The notes below the pieces were generated by a model. The model was not told where the DNA came from. It did not search any database and worked only from the letters and a program-made list of their open reading frames with translations. The position numbers were made by a program, and so were the translations under genes. Below are positions 52,745 through 61,287 of a DNA stretch of 64,000 nucleotides, piece after piece (position 1 is the stretch's first letter; every line of letters begins with the position of its first letter). This DNA comes from UBA8514 sp034933685 (lineage in GTDB: Bacteria; Bacillota; Clostridia; Lachnospirales; Anaerotignaceae). The stretch is taken from positions 72,697 through 136,696 of the forward strand of contig JAYFNB010000012.1 in assembly GCA_034933685.1 (NCBI GenBank). The letters are read 5' to 3'.

Positions 52745-53647
52745 TTATTTGTTTTCTTTAGAAATTTTGCAGGAATTGGCTTATCTAACTTCCAAATGAT
52801 GTGCATGGGTTTTGAACCCTCGTGGCACACCTAATCTGCAGTTCTCAGATAAGTGTAAGCACTGGCTGTGCCTAAAATTTTATCATTTATAAACTCACGA
52901 ACAAATAGCAAACCTTTGTTTTTTTGCTCTCTGTGACCTAGAGTTTACCTGTCACAGATGTATCTGCTATGGTGCTTTGGCTCTGCCAATGAAACAAAAA
53001 ATCATTTATTGAATACTCATTGTACATGGTTGTTGGGGAATAGTCTTTATCAGATTTATTGAGAGTTACAAAGAAAATATCCACCTTTTTTTCATTTAGA
53101 TATTTGGCACCTTCGCGAACGGTTCCGGGATTTAGAAAATCCATTGAAACTAAAATCTGATTCTCAGAAAGACGAAGGCCACGACCCAGCTGTTGCAAAA
53201 AGACGGTCAATGACTCTGTTGGCCTTAAAAATAAAACCGTGTTAATTTCAGGAATATCCATGCCTTCGTTATAAATATCTACCACAAATACAAACCATAC
53301 TTGACCGCTGACAAGTTTTTGTTTTACGGCTTTTCTCTCATCATCTGGCGAATTTCCCGTTAAAAACATTGTGGGTATGCCATGTTTATTAAATAAATCT
53401 TGGCATGCAAGCGAGTTCGTTTTGTATAATAACTCACCTTGATTTTGCATTTGGTAGCTTACTAAGTTCCTCAATTTCTTTTACATCGGTGGCACCCATA
53501 TATGAAGTTGTGATGATACGAAGCTCGCCACCATTTTTAGTGAATTCAGAAAGCTCATCAATAATTAGCCGCATCCGCTCCACTTAATACGCTAAGATCT
53601 GAGTCGATTTCTTTGTTGATAACTTGTTCGTATAATTCTTCAACATG
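52745..53647 (-). pseudogene. Decayed PLD-SF2 helicase-DUF3427 gene
   Basis: Minus-strand pieces: VEELYEQVINKEID (N-terminus), MRLIIDELSEFTKNGGELRIITTSYMGATDVKEIEEL (PLD-like region), then a large deletion, and a 178-codon open part (52938-53474) with helicase C-terminal motifs VFVVDIYNEGMDIPEINTVLFLRPT and QQLGRGLR followed by DUF3427-type VTLNKSDKDYSPTTMYNEYSI. Past its stop the frame resumes as LLFVREFINDKILGTASAYTYL and EGSKPMHIIWKLDKPIPAKF. Frameshifts, stops and loss of the ATPase N-terminal lobe make it non-functional. Confidence 0.72.
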
Positions 53648-53870
53648 ATGTTAGCTCCTTCTAAGTAATCATATTTTCTTATTTTCAGCCACTTTCAAAA
53701 ATGCCTTTATATAAAACAAGCCTCCATTCGCTGACAGAGGTTATAAGTAATTTTTTCTGCTGCATTTTAGCATGATATATATAATTATACCAATTTTTAG
53801 TATTTTCTCAAGACAAACCCGTAAATTGGCAAAATATTTGCATCCATTATTGATTTCTGATATTGGCTAA

Positions 53871-54010
53871 ACACAACATCTCCAAGCAATTGTTGCCCTA
53901 CGCTGAAACCAATAATAAGTACTTTGTAATAACCCGCTTCAACTTTAAAATTAAGTCTTCCCTTTCTTTGAAATATTCAAATCATAACAAATATTTTCTA
54001 TCTTATAAAA
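53871..54010 (-). pseudogene. Decayed copy of the dienelactone-hydrolase-like gene
   Basis: The minus strand gives FEYFKEREDLILKLK and LLLVSA, matching FEYYKEIEDLIAKLK and FIVGFSVGA of the intact gene at 47169-47759, with deletions on either side. The neighbouring leader sequence is duplicated too (53999-54092). Confidence 0.7.
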
Positions 54011-54092
54011 AGTGTCACTTATAAAAGCAACCATATCCTAACACATTTCAAAATAGCTACCGTATAAGGTTTCTATTGTAAAAACACTTTTA
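53999..54092. repeat. Repeat unit shared with 47826-47911
   Basis: AAGTGTCACTTATAAAAGC and ACCGTATAAGGTTTC correspond to sequences beside the intact hydrolase gene. The DUF3307 gene's 3' end (from 54073) lies within or at the edge of the repeat. Confidence 0.6.
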
Positions 54093-54804
54093 GTACTAAA
54101 GTAGTAATAAACGCAATAGCTATGCTGGTTAAAGTACCTACCAAATATTTCTCCGCAAAATTCTTGTCTTCAAGTTGTTTATATCTAGCAATACTTTTTG
54201 CAGTCAACACAAAGCCAACTGCTCCAAATTGATTGCATAAAATTAAAACTGAAACAATAATTCGTTCAAGCTTTCCAATGATACGCCCTACCTGGGGATC
54301 ATTTTCCTCCTGATTACTACTATCTCCATCATCAATAAACAAGAATAGCTTTTTTATAAAAACTGCTGTAGGATCCCATAATATAACAAACGTTAAGCAG
54401 TAAATAACCAATCGATTACTATACTGCCATTGCTGTATATAATCATATAATGAGGTTGTTTCAGCGCCTAGATTATAAGCGTAATTTAAAACTACAAGAA
54501 TCAAAACATGTAAAATCTGATCCACAATAAAAGAGGCAAATATAATAGATTTCCTGCTAAATTTCTTATCTACAATGGTTCTTAGCCAATCTATGAAAAA
54601 ATGTGAACATATAATCATTATGTACGGCAAAATTGCCTTTTGGAATTTTACCAAGGGGAACATTGCAATTAAAAATATAGCAGCATAAATAATTGCATGG
54701 TATATAAGATATTTAAAGCTATTTAGTTTTCTCTGCGCCATTTTCGTAGTTTGAAATGTGAAATCAGCAAGAAAATGAGCTATAATCAAAATATATATCA
54801 TCAT
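54073..54804 (-). CDS. DUF3307-family membrane protein
   Basis: 243 residues. The N-terminal IAHFLADFTFQTTKMAQRK and YHAIIYAA, SHFFIDWLRTIVDKK are DUF3307 hallmarks (histidine/aspartate-bearing membrane helices), followed by further spans, a cytoplasmic acidic loop (DDGDSSNQEENDPQVGRIIGKLERIIVSV) and two C-terminal helices. ATG follows GAGGTGAA. It is 10 bases after the SatD-like gene, so the two make one transcript. Function unknown; the conserved H/D pairs suggest a metal-dependent or lipid-related membrane activity. Confidence 0.85.
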   Translation of the reverse strand: MMIYILIIAHFLADFTFQTTKMAQRKLNSFKYLIYHAIIYAAIFLIAMFPLVKFQKAILPYIMIICSHFFIDWLRTIVDKKFSRKSIIFASFIVDQILHVLILVVLNYAYNLGAETTSLYDYIQQWQYSNRLVIYCLTFVILWDPTAVFIKKLFLFIDDGDSSNQEENDPQVGRIIGKLERIIVSVLILCNQFGAVGFVLTAKSIARYKQLEDKNFAEKYLVGTLTSIAIAFITTLVLKVFLQ

Positions 54805-54814
54805 TTTTCACCTC

Positions 54815-55654
54815 TTATAAATACATGTCCATAAATTTTAAAGCGACAATCGTTGCATTTCTAGCTTCGTAGATATTAGCGTTTTTAAAAGTTTTTTCAA
54901 TGCTTTGTCTACTTATATTTAAAATTTCGGATATCTGTGTAGTCATGCCTCTTTTCTTTCCACCAGAAACATAAAAGTTGTTGTCAACAGTGGCCGCATC
55001 TATTGGAATAGACACTAAATTTATAAACTCTAACTCGTCAAAAGGATATTTTTTTACAGACTTACTTTTATAATTAAATCTGTTTTTTGATGTTACAAGT
55101 TTGGAAATACGGTCAAATTTGCTATGGTTAATCACTTGACGATAATCTATAGGATATAGCAATTCTGAAAGCAGCATAAGTTCATTTTGGTATTGGCTAT
55201 GGTTTCTGGTTAGTCCAAAAGAAGTATTCATTACGGCATTTAAAAATAAATCGTTTTCTGTTCCTGAGTACAGAAGCACAGAATATCCTAGGGCATCATT
55301 TACATTTTCAATGGCTTTTCTTGCATTATGATACACTGGACCATCTTGAGCAGTGGTACTTGCATTTTCAATTTTCACACTCCATTCCCCTACCCCAATT
55401 CCTGCTCTTATTTCAACAGGGAAAATAAGCATGCAGAACATCCTGAAATAAAGATATGCAGCTTCTGGAGTTAGGAACAAACCTTGAACCTCATCTCCAC
55501 CACTAAATTCAACATTTTTGGCCAGTGAACCGGAAAATACTTCATTTAATTCCTCGATTACAGTAATAATGAAGTTCTGTATAGAATTTCTGTCTTCAAC
55601 CGAATAAGATCGAGATCTTTTCAAATCTATTATTAATGCAGTGTAATTTTTCAT
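54815..55654 (-). CDS. SatD-like protein with palm-type GGDE motif and C-terminal helix-turn-helix
   Basis: 279 residues. TALIIDLKRSRSYS (Asp10) and NVEFSGGDEVQGLF (GGDE at 52-55) are arranged like the two metal-binding sites of palm-domain nucleotide cyclases, followed by IRAGIGVGEW. The C-terminal ~55 residues (KRGMTTQISEILNISRQSIEKTFKNANIYEARNATIVALKFMDMYL) look like a helix-turn-helix. This matches the SatD family. ATG at 55654 follows GAGGTGATG. It is co-transcribed with the DUF3307 gene; a perfect palindrome over its -35 region suggests self-regulation. Enzymatic activity is not shown. Confidence 0.75.
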   Translation of the reverse strand: MKNYTALIIDLKRSRSYSVEDRNSIQNFIITVIEELNEVFSGSLAKNVEFSGGDEVQGLFLTPEAAYLYFRMFCMLIFPVEIRAGIGVGEWSVKIENASTTAQDGPVYHNARKAIENVNDALGYSVLLYSGTENDLFLNAVMNTSFGLTRNHSQYQNELMLLSELLYPIDYRQVINHSKFDRISKLVTSKNRFNYKSKSVKKYPFDELEFINLVSIPIDAATVDNNFYVSGGKKRGMTTQISEILNISRQSIEKTFKNANIYEARNATIVALKFMDMYL

Positions 55655-55673
55655 AACATCACCTCTAGCTATC

Positions 55674-55721
55674 ATTATAATACAATGAAGCAAAAATGCA
55701 ACCTATATAGGTTGCATTTTT
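55674..55721 (-). promoter_or_regulatory. Promoter with perfect 30-bp palindrome
   Basis: A perfect palindrome, 55692-55721, with half-site AAAAATGCAACCTAT. Its inner part supplies a -35 (TTGCAT) 16 bases from TATAAT (55674-55679), about 20 bases upstream of the SatD-like start. A dimeric regulator bound here would block this promoter. Confidence 0.75.
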
Positions 55722-55850
55722 AAAAAGAAGCTAAAAAGAGTTGCACAAGAAAAAATCACACTACGTAATTACAATAATTATCATAATATTCATTAAACAA
55801 ATGCACTAAGTAATTAGTTAAAACTACCTATTCTTTTTAGCCCATCACAT

Positions 55851-55905
55851 AAAAAAAGATTTTGAAGAGATTTCTTAAAGTCTAAAATCTCCAAAATCCT
55901 TTTTT
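55851..55905. terminator. Bidirectional hairpin terminator
   Basis: AAAAAAAGATTTTG and CAAAATCCTTTTTT enclose an inner AGAGATTT/AAATCT pairing; A- and T-runs on both sides. It ends the monooxygenase-like gene (minus strand). Confidence 0.7.
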
Positions 55906-55933
55906 AAAAGCTATTAAAATAAATCTTGTACCC

Positions 55934-56242
55934 TTACTTTCCCCATGAAGATATTTGCGGCAATATGTACATTTTAACGCATTGCTTGTTTAGAGACTTT
56001 ACAAAGTCCTCAGCATCTTTATCAACAAAAATCTTACTTGAAGCTGTCTTTAAGTCATCTTTAGAATCCCAATGCTGTATCATATACCACTCGTTTTCTT
56101 CTTCAGCATAAAGTAATTCTGTATCAATAAACCCTTTCTGCCTTGAATGAAAATTCCTTTCAAGTCCATCAACAATTTCAATAAACTTATCTTTAGTAAT
56201 ACCTTCAACTGTCTTCATTTTCACTATCTCGGTTATTATCAT
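55934..56242 (-). CDS. ABM-fold (antibiotic biosynthesis monooxygenase-like) protein
   Basis: 102 residues from the ATG at 56242, 8 bases from AGGAGG. Ferredoxin-like fold of the ABM family: KMKTVEGITKDKFIEIVDGLERNFHSRQKGFIDTELLYAEEENEWYMIQHWDSKDDLKTASSKIF. Members include haem-degrading or quinone-oxidising enzymes, but most are uncharacterised. Here no haem-ligand histidine is obvious. It stands between the SatD unit and an AraC regulator. Confidence 0.75.
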   Translation of the reverse strand: MIITEIVKMKTVEGITKDKFIEIVDGLERNFHSRQKGFIDTELLYAEEENEWYMIQHWDSKDDLKTASSKIFVDKDAEDFVKSLNKQCVKMYILPQISSWGK

Positions 56243-56314
56243 ATACAATACCTCCTGTTTTTTCTTAAATTATAGCAAAATAACAAGAGGAATAATTGTA
56301 TTAAATCGACACAC

Positions 56315-57115
56315 TCAAACATAAGTAGTATTTTCTATTACTGTGTTTTTTTCATGCCGAAATAATTTCGGCGGAACTCCACAAAATTTTTTGCACTCCT
56401 TGGTAAAATAAGCTTGATCTGTGTAATTATAATCATAAACGATTTCTGGTATTTTTGCTGACTTATTAAACAGCAATTGCTTACTTGCAACCATATTACG
56501 TCTTATCTTTCGTAAGTCTACTGGTGTAAAACCCGTCATATTAGTAACAAACCTTTCGAACGTCTTCTGATTTATACAATTATTCATACAAAATAGTGAT
56601 ATCGAGGTTTCATCATCTTTCATGAATTTGTTAATAATCTCTGCTCTTTTCATACAGATATCAGTTGTTTTAAATTCTGACTCTAATGACTTAATAATAC
56701 CTTCTATTTTACACGGTATTGCTTCATGCACTATGGCTGCTTTCAATTTGTTAGCCAATGATATCGACAAAAAATCCAAATCTATTATTTCATCATTAAT
56801 ATCCCTTAGTGGTTTTTTGATAAATGGATACAAGCCGAAAGACTTAAAAGAAATACCCCATACATCAATATTTCCTTTTTGATACACGAAACTATGTCTG
56901 CCTCTTAACCCGTTAACATGTAATTTAGGTGAGATTATCCTATGGGTTGTTGTTTCATATACCAAATCGTCCGACAAATTCATAACTATATCAATGCTGT
57001 CCATCGGTAAAAGCTTGTGATGAACATCAAGACATTCCCCTCTAAAATGCCAAATAAACTTAACCCAGTTTCTAAGATTATCGTTTGGTAATAGATATCG
57101 TTCTATCTTAAACAC
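56315..57115 (-). CDS. AraC-family transcriptional regulator
   Basis: 266 residues. The N-terminal ~160 residues resemble the ligand-sensing domain of DUF6597-type AraC regulators (LRNWVKFIWHFRGEC, ISPKLHVNGLRGRHSFVY, VWGISFKSFGLYPFI). The C-terminus has the paired helix-turn-helix (ISLFCMNNCINQKTFERFVTNMTGFTPVDLRKIRR; IPEIVYDYNYTDQAYFTKECKKFCGVPPKLFRHEK). GTG start at 57115, 9 bases from GGAGG. It lies upstream of the ABM-fold gene on the same strand (66 bases), a likely target. Confidence 0.88.
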   Translation of the reverse strand: MFKIERYLLPNDNLRNWVKFIWHFRGECLDVHHKLLPMDSIDIVMNLSDDLVYETTTHRIISPKLHVNGLRGRHSFVYQKGNIDVWGISFKSFGLYPFIKKPLRDINDEIIDLDFLSISLANKLKAAIVHEAIPCKIEGIIKSLESEFKTTDICMKRAEIINKFMKDDETSISLFCMNNCINQKTFERFVTNMTGFTPVDLRKIRRNMVASKQLLFNKSAKIPEIVYDYNYTDQAYFTKECKKFCGVPPKLFRHEKNTVIENTTYV

Positions 57116-57354
57116 TTCAAATCACCTCCTATATTACTCATTAACTAAAGTGCTGATTTAAAAAGTCTCTCTTAAATAATGCTTTCTAAAATTTCATTCA
57201 TAATGAACTTTTGCAATCTCACATTTCGAGGAATTTAAATACTAAATTTCTCCATTATGAAAACAAATTTTATTTATTTTTAAACTATTATACCATACCA
57301 ACTAAAAATAGTAAGCCTGGAATTCATTATAATTTTTATTGAACAGGCATCAAC
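57116..57354. other. Intergenic region
   Basis: A/T-rich; holds the AraC promoter region. No gene recognised. Confidence 0.5.
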
Positions 57355-57640
57355 CGTTAAAACGGATGATTGCGAAGTTTTAACTGCAAACAAGTTAAGG
57401 GGCTTCAAAAACGCAATGTCCAACTTGAAGAAAAACTCTTAATACTAAAAAAGCGATTGCCACCTTCACACCACGCACAAGCAACCACTAGAAGCTATTC
57501 ACAAACTATGTTTTCAGCATAACTTTAAAATCCCATGTAAGGTATTAGGTGTTAATAGAAGCACCTATTACAAGCATTACAATTCAAAACCAGCTGAACG
57601 TACCAAAGGAAATCAGGATTCTGGATCTTTATATACATAA
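57355..57640 (+). pseudogene. IS3-family transposase remnant
   Basis: The plus strand, in shifting frames, encodes pieces ending in AIHKLCFQHNFKIPCKVLGVNRSTYYKH, YNSKPAERTKGNQ, the N-terminal region of an IS3-type OrfB (HTH-like 'VNRSTYYK'), then a TAA. The DDE core is absent, so only the 5' part of the orfB region is left. Confidence 0.7.
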
Positions 57641-58049
57641 TTATTATTGATTAGCGCTTTAAACCCTTCAAATCTACAACCTGCGTTCCGATTTATGCCT
57701 CAAAATAAATATAAGTAAAACAATCATTTATGATTTAAACTTTGCAAAATTATTAACGCCTCATTTTCCTATTTTTTAAGAAAAATAAACAATCTTTGTT
57801 AATTGAATTTTACTATTTTAAGAAACTTTAAATTCTAAAATCAACTGTTCCATGTCAGTTTTTGTAAGTTCATCCATAAGCACGAATAACCCGCAAGGAA
57901 TTAATAATCTCTTGCTTTACGTGGTTTCCTAATTCTTTGCTTTCTAATTTTTCTGCAAGAAGTCTATAGATTAAGACATTTTTATTGCTTTTTCTATGTG
58001 AATGAACAAATTCTCTGCGTAATATTCAGTTGCTGCTTTTCCTCACTTA
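57641..58049. other. Region with no assigned gene
   Basis: On the minus strand fragments such as RLLAEKLESKELGNHVKQEIINSL and MDELTKTDMEQLILEF are readable in different frames, so another small decayed gene may lie here, but the family was not recognised. Confidence 0.35.
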
Positions 58050-58288
58050 GAATAAGTAAGATCCGAGTTAATATTTCCGAGATTCCTATTCCCGGCACTT
58101 TTCCAGCAGTTGGAAAAAAATTATGGGAAATTAATCTTCCTAAAGAAGTTATTATTGGTTGTATTCTCCGTGGCGATACTACAATGGTTCCAAGAGGTGA
58201 TACCCGCATTCTAGCAGGAGATATGCTTGTCCTTATTTCTTCTGATAAACAAGGGATGGCGGCAATTTATGAATTGACAAGACGGTGA
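58050..58288 (+). pseudogene. TrkA C-terminal (RCK_C) remnant
   Basis: ISEIPIPGTFPAVGKKLWEI through IIGCILRGDTTMVPRGDTRILAGDMLVLIS is the RCK C-terminal domain of TrkA/KtrA potassium-uptake regulators. The N-terminal NAD-binding domain is missing. Four bases downstream a TrkH-like gene begins, the usual trkA-trkH order. Confidence 0.7.
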
Positions 58289-58292
58289 TCGC

Positions 58293-58487
58293 ATGACTCG
58301 TAAATTCTCAAATCGCAGTAATTATGGAAAACTCATGTCGCTAATCGGCCTTCTTGTGACCGTCCCCTTAGTTATTGTGCCTTTTTATCCACAGGATACT
58401 GTTCATGTTGTTCTTTTATAGGTCCTTCGTTATTCTCCATTTTAGCAGGCGGTATTGTCTGTTTAGTTGGGAAAAATAACCCTTACC
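58293..58487 (+). pseudogene. TrkH potassium-transporter N-terminal remnant
   Basis: From ATG 58293: FSNRSNYGKLMSLIGLLVTVPLVIVPFYPQDTVHVVLL, a TAG, then after a frameshift FIGPSLFSILAGGIVCLVGKNN. This is the first two membrane helices of TrkH; the gene breaks off where IS256-type sequence begins (~58488). Confidence 0.7.
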
Positions 58488-59250
58488 CCAGTTGCGGATT
58501 GGCATACTCCATTTTTTAGTTGCTTCAAAAGTTGCTAGATAAAGAGCCTTTAGTAAGGCTATATCACTTGGAAATACACTACGCGCACGGTTTAAGCGAC
58601 GATATGTACTATTCAGGCTTTCAATTGCATTTGTCATATAGATCACCTTCCGTACATCTGAAGAGACCTTGAAAATCGGACTAATAATGATCCAGTTAAC
58701 CGACCGGCTGATATTTTGTTGCAGGAAATGCTGTATTTACAGCCTCTCTCATTCCACCCAGACCGTCAGCACAAAGAATCAAGGATATCCTTTACTCCTC
58801 GGTTCTTTAATTCATTTAATCCACCAAGCCAGTATTTACTGCTTTCATTTTGCCCTAAGTGAACAGCATCGATAAATACAACTGGGTAGATACTGGATAA
58901 CGGGCGGTGCTGTCAGTCCTCAATTTCAGGAAGATACTTGTTTGTAATATCTGAAACCATACCTTCACTGACATTGAAGCCATAAATATCCTCAATTTGC
59001 TCTGATATTTGCCTTGTATATAAACTTCCATCATACTTTGAATAGTCTCACCAAATAGATCCTTTAGAGAATCCTGAATGTCATCAGCTGACTGGATGTC
59101 ACACTCTTGTAAAATAGCTGAGATGATGTTTTGTTTTCCTTCTGAAAAATATAATTTTCTGCGTGCCATAAAAATAGCCTCCTATGATTTTTATTTTACA
59201 TAGAAAGCTATACTTGGAATTCTTTATTTACAGAGTTTTTTTACAGGCTC
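58488..59250 (-). mobile_element. IS256-family element, decayed transposase
   Basis: On the minus strand the transposase N-terminus (MARRKLYFSEGKQNIISAIL; ADDIQDSLKDLFGETIQSMMEVYIQGK, 58855-59169) and C-terminus (IYMTNAIESLNSTYRRLNRARSVFPSDIALLKALYLAT, 58416-58646) are separated by a deletion and frameshifts that remove most of the DDE core. A terminal-repeat-like GAGCCTGTAAAAAAACTCTG lies at 59231-59250. The 3' end joins the TrkH remnant. A second fragment of the same type is at 62107-62520. Confidence 0.8.
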
Positions 59251-59387
59251 GAGTTATTAAATTATTTTTTGGGGTTATATAAAAACAGAGACATAAAATT
59301 CTTTATCTCGACGCCAGCCTTATTTACTCAGGTTTTATTTGAGAACTTAAGATGAGAAAGTTAAGTAATTAATTTCAATCTATTGAC
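59251..59387. other. Short intergenic region
   Basis: Sequence between the IS256 end and the MarR gene end; nothing recognised. Confidence 0.5.
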
Positions 59388-59858
59388 TTAATTATCATTC
59401 ACATTATTAATATTAGATACTACCAATTTATTAAAGTCTGCATTTCTAGCTTTTTCTGCCATAATATGAAGTTTACTAAGCACGAATTCTTGAGTTTCTT
59501 TATCTATTCCATCTGAAATATAATCTATCCATTTTTCAATTAGATAAAAAATTTGCTCTTTATATTCATTTCCTTTATCTGATAAATAAAGGTTTTTAGC
59601 TCTTTTATCTTTTTCACAAACTTTTCTTATTATAAAGCCTTTATTTACCAGCGAATTTATAGTTTTTGTAGCTATTGATTTATCTATCAGCAGAATGGAA
59701 GAAAGCCCCTCTTGATTAATTCCCTCATTATCATACAAATTTACAATAAATATACATTCCCAGTAATCTAAATCTACAGCTTTAAAAGCAAGATTAATAT
59801 AAGTTTGAAGTTGTCTGTTTAAAATCCCAAAAAATCTTGTATCATGTTTTATATTCAT
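59388..59858 (-). CDS. MarR-family regulator
   Basis: 156 residues from the ATG at 59858. Helical dimerisation N-terminus, then winged helix: EGINQEGLSSILLIDKSIATKTINSLVNKGFIIRKVCEKDKRAKNLYLSDKG (DxRxK-like DKRAKN wing). The open frame continues to a TTG at 59879 but no ribosome-binding site is strong at either. Divergent from an esterase gene whose promoter is flanked by two palindromes, it is the likely repressor of that gene. Confidence 0.87.
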   Translation of the reverse strand: MNIKHDTRFFGILNRQLQTYINLAFKAVDLDYWECIFIVNLYDNEGINQEGLSSILLIDKSIATKTINSLVNKGFIIRKVCEKDKRAKNLYLSDKGNEYKEQIFYLIEKWIDYISDGIDKETQEFVLSKLHIMAEKARNADFNKLVVSNINNVNDN

Positions 59859-60225
59859 TCTTGTCTTCGTATAATACAACCTTTATGTGTTGATTGGATT
59901 ATATTTTTCCTTTCTTTTTTCATGTTTATACCGCAAAATTTTATGCTCATTATAATACTTAAAACCTTTAGGGGCTTTCTATTTTTGTGCTGTTTGACTG
60001 TTTTAAGGAGAATCAGACCACAGTTTTTTCTTCACTGGTGATTAGTGGCATTAATTAATTTGTTTGTTCAACTATATTGTACATGTTTTAATAAATATTG
60101 TCAACTTATTGCTTCAGTTGGATTTAGTCATATCACAGTAAATATAATAAGGTCATCAAACTATAGTATTAATGCTAGTCTTTAAATGAAATTCTATAAA
60201 AATATTATTTAAATTCAAGACAATA
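59859..60225. other. Divergent intergenic region between MarR and esterase genes
   Basis: No gene is recognised. A/T-rich; holds the MarR promoter. The operators and esterase promoter lie just after it. Confidence 0.5.
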
Positions 60226-60278
60226 TTAGTTGACTTTTTCAACTAATTTTATTATAATTTCATCATTAGTTAACTAAT
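60226..60278 (+). promoter_or_regulatory. Esterase promoter between two palindromic sites
   Basis: TTGACT (60230-60235), 17 bases, TATAAT (60253-60258): near-consensus promoter. Palindrome TTAGTTGA-N5-TCAACTAA (60226-60246) covers the -35; perfect ATTAGTTAACTAAT (60265-60278) lies just after the -10. Both share TTAGTT half-sites and are probably MarR operators. Confidence 0.8.
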
Positions 60279-60312
60279 TTAAATTTATTATTAAGAAAGA
60301 AGGTTTTTAATT

Positions 60313-61251
60313 ATGCCATTAAATTCAATATTTAACAAATTACTAGAAACTGATTTTGACAGTATGTATTCCCTTAGCATTGAAGAACTTAGAGACTATT
60401 ATGCAAAAAGCTGGGATGATTTTAAAGGAGACATAATTGATGTAGGAACTGTAATCAATCGCATCCTCAAAACTGCAAAAAGAGATACTCCAATCAGAAT
60501 ATACAACCCTAAAACCAAGGAAATCCACCCTGCATTTATTTGGGTGCATGGTGGAGGATTTATTTTTGGAAGTATGGAAGTTTACGATTCTATATGCCGC
60601 AAAATAACAAACAGTGTAAATTGCACCGTAGTATCGATTGATTATGGTTTGTCTCCTGAACACAAATTCCCAGAGCCGGGGGAAGAATGTTATTCCGTTG
60701 TAAAATGGGTGTATGAAAATGCAAAAGAATTAAATATACAGCCGGATAAAATTGCCATCGGAGGTGACAGCGTTGGGGGAACACTTACTGCAGCAGTTAC
60801 TCAGATGGCAAGAGAAAGAAAAGAATTTTCAATTACTTATCAGGTATTAATTAATACCATGTTTGATTTGCTTGGACTAACAAAGCCTTTATCCAGAGTA
60901 GAAAATGCAAAGGGATACAGATTGGAAACGCATGCAATTGAAGGATGGTATGTTCCTAAATATTTAAACGATTTAAGCGAAGCAAAGAATCCCTTCGCTT
61001 CACCATTACTCGCAAAAAATTTTAAAGATCTTCCTGATGCATGCATCATTACATGTGAATATGATCCATTAAGAGATGAAGGTGAGCATTATGCCAAGAA
61101 CTTATCAGAAGCTGGTGCTAACGTATGCCTTAAGAGATATGACGGAATTATTCACGGTTTTTTCAATATGCAAAGAACGGTTGATGAAGCCCGAGATGCT
61201 CTTGATTTAGTATGTACAAAATTAAATGAAGCTTTACATCCGGTAAAATAG
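60313..61251 (+). CDS. Alpha/beta hydrolase (HSL/acetyl-esterase family)
   Basis: 312 residues. The oxyanion motif HGGGFIFGS, CTVVSIDYGLSPEHKFP, nucleophile GGDSVGGTLTAAV (Ser in GDSVG), CEYDPLRDEGE (Asp) and GIIHGFFN (His) give the full Aes/HSL-type catalytic set. Family members cleave short-chain acyl esters; some act on xenobiotics. ATG at 60313 follows AAGAAAGAAGG. It is under a promoter flanked by MarR-type sites. No downstream gene is intact: a decayed glycerol-facilitator gene follows. Confidence 0.93.
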   Translation: MPLNSIFNKLLETDFDSMYSLSIEELRDYYAKSWDDFKGDIIDVGTVINRILKTAKRDTPIRIYNPKTKEIHPAFIWVHGGGFIFGSMEVYDSICRKITNSVNCTVVSIDYGLSPEHKFPEPGEECYSVVKWVYENAKELNIQPDKIAIGGDSVGGTLTAAVTQMARERKEFSITYQVLINTMFDLLGLTKPLSRVENAKGYRLETHAIEGWYVPKYLNDLSEAKNPFASPLLAKNFKDLPDACIITCEYDPLRDEGEHYAKNLSEAGANVCLKRYDGIIHGFFNMQRTVDEARDALDLVCTKLNEALHPVK

Positions 61252-61287
61252 TTATATTGAGGCAGGAGGAATAAAACACGTGCCACC

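Noticed and set aside
54815..55654. SatD-like protein as a normal diguanylate cyclase
   Set aside because: The GGDE motif is not followed by F and the surrounding GGDEF-domain signatures are absent; it is treated as palm-like only.
57641..58049. Named pseudogene between the IS3 and TrkA remnants
   Set aside because: Readable fragments exist in two frames but I could not tie them to a family.
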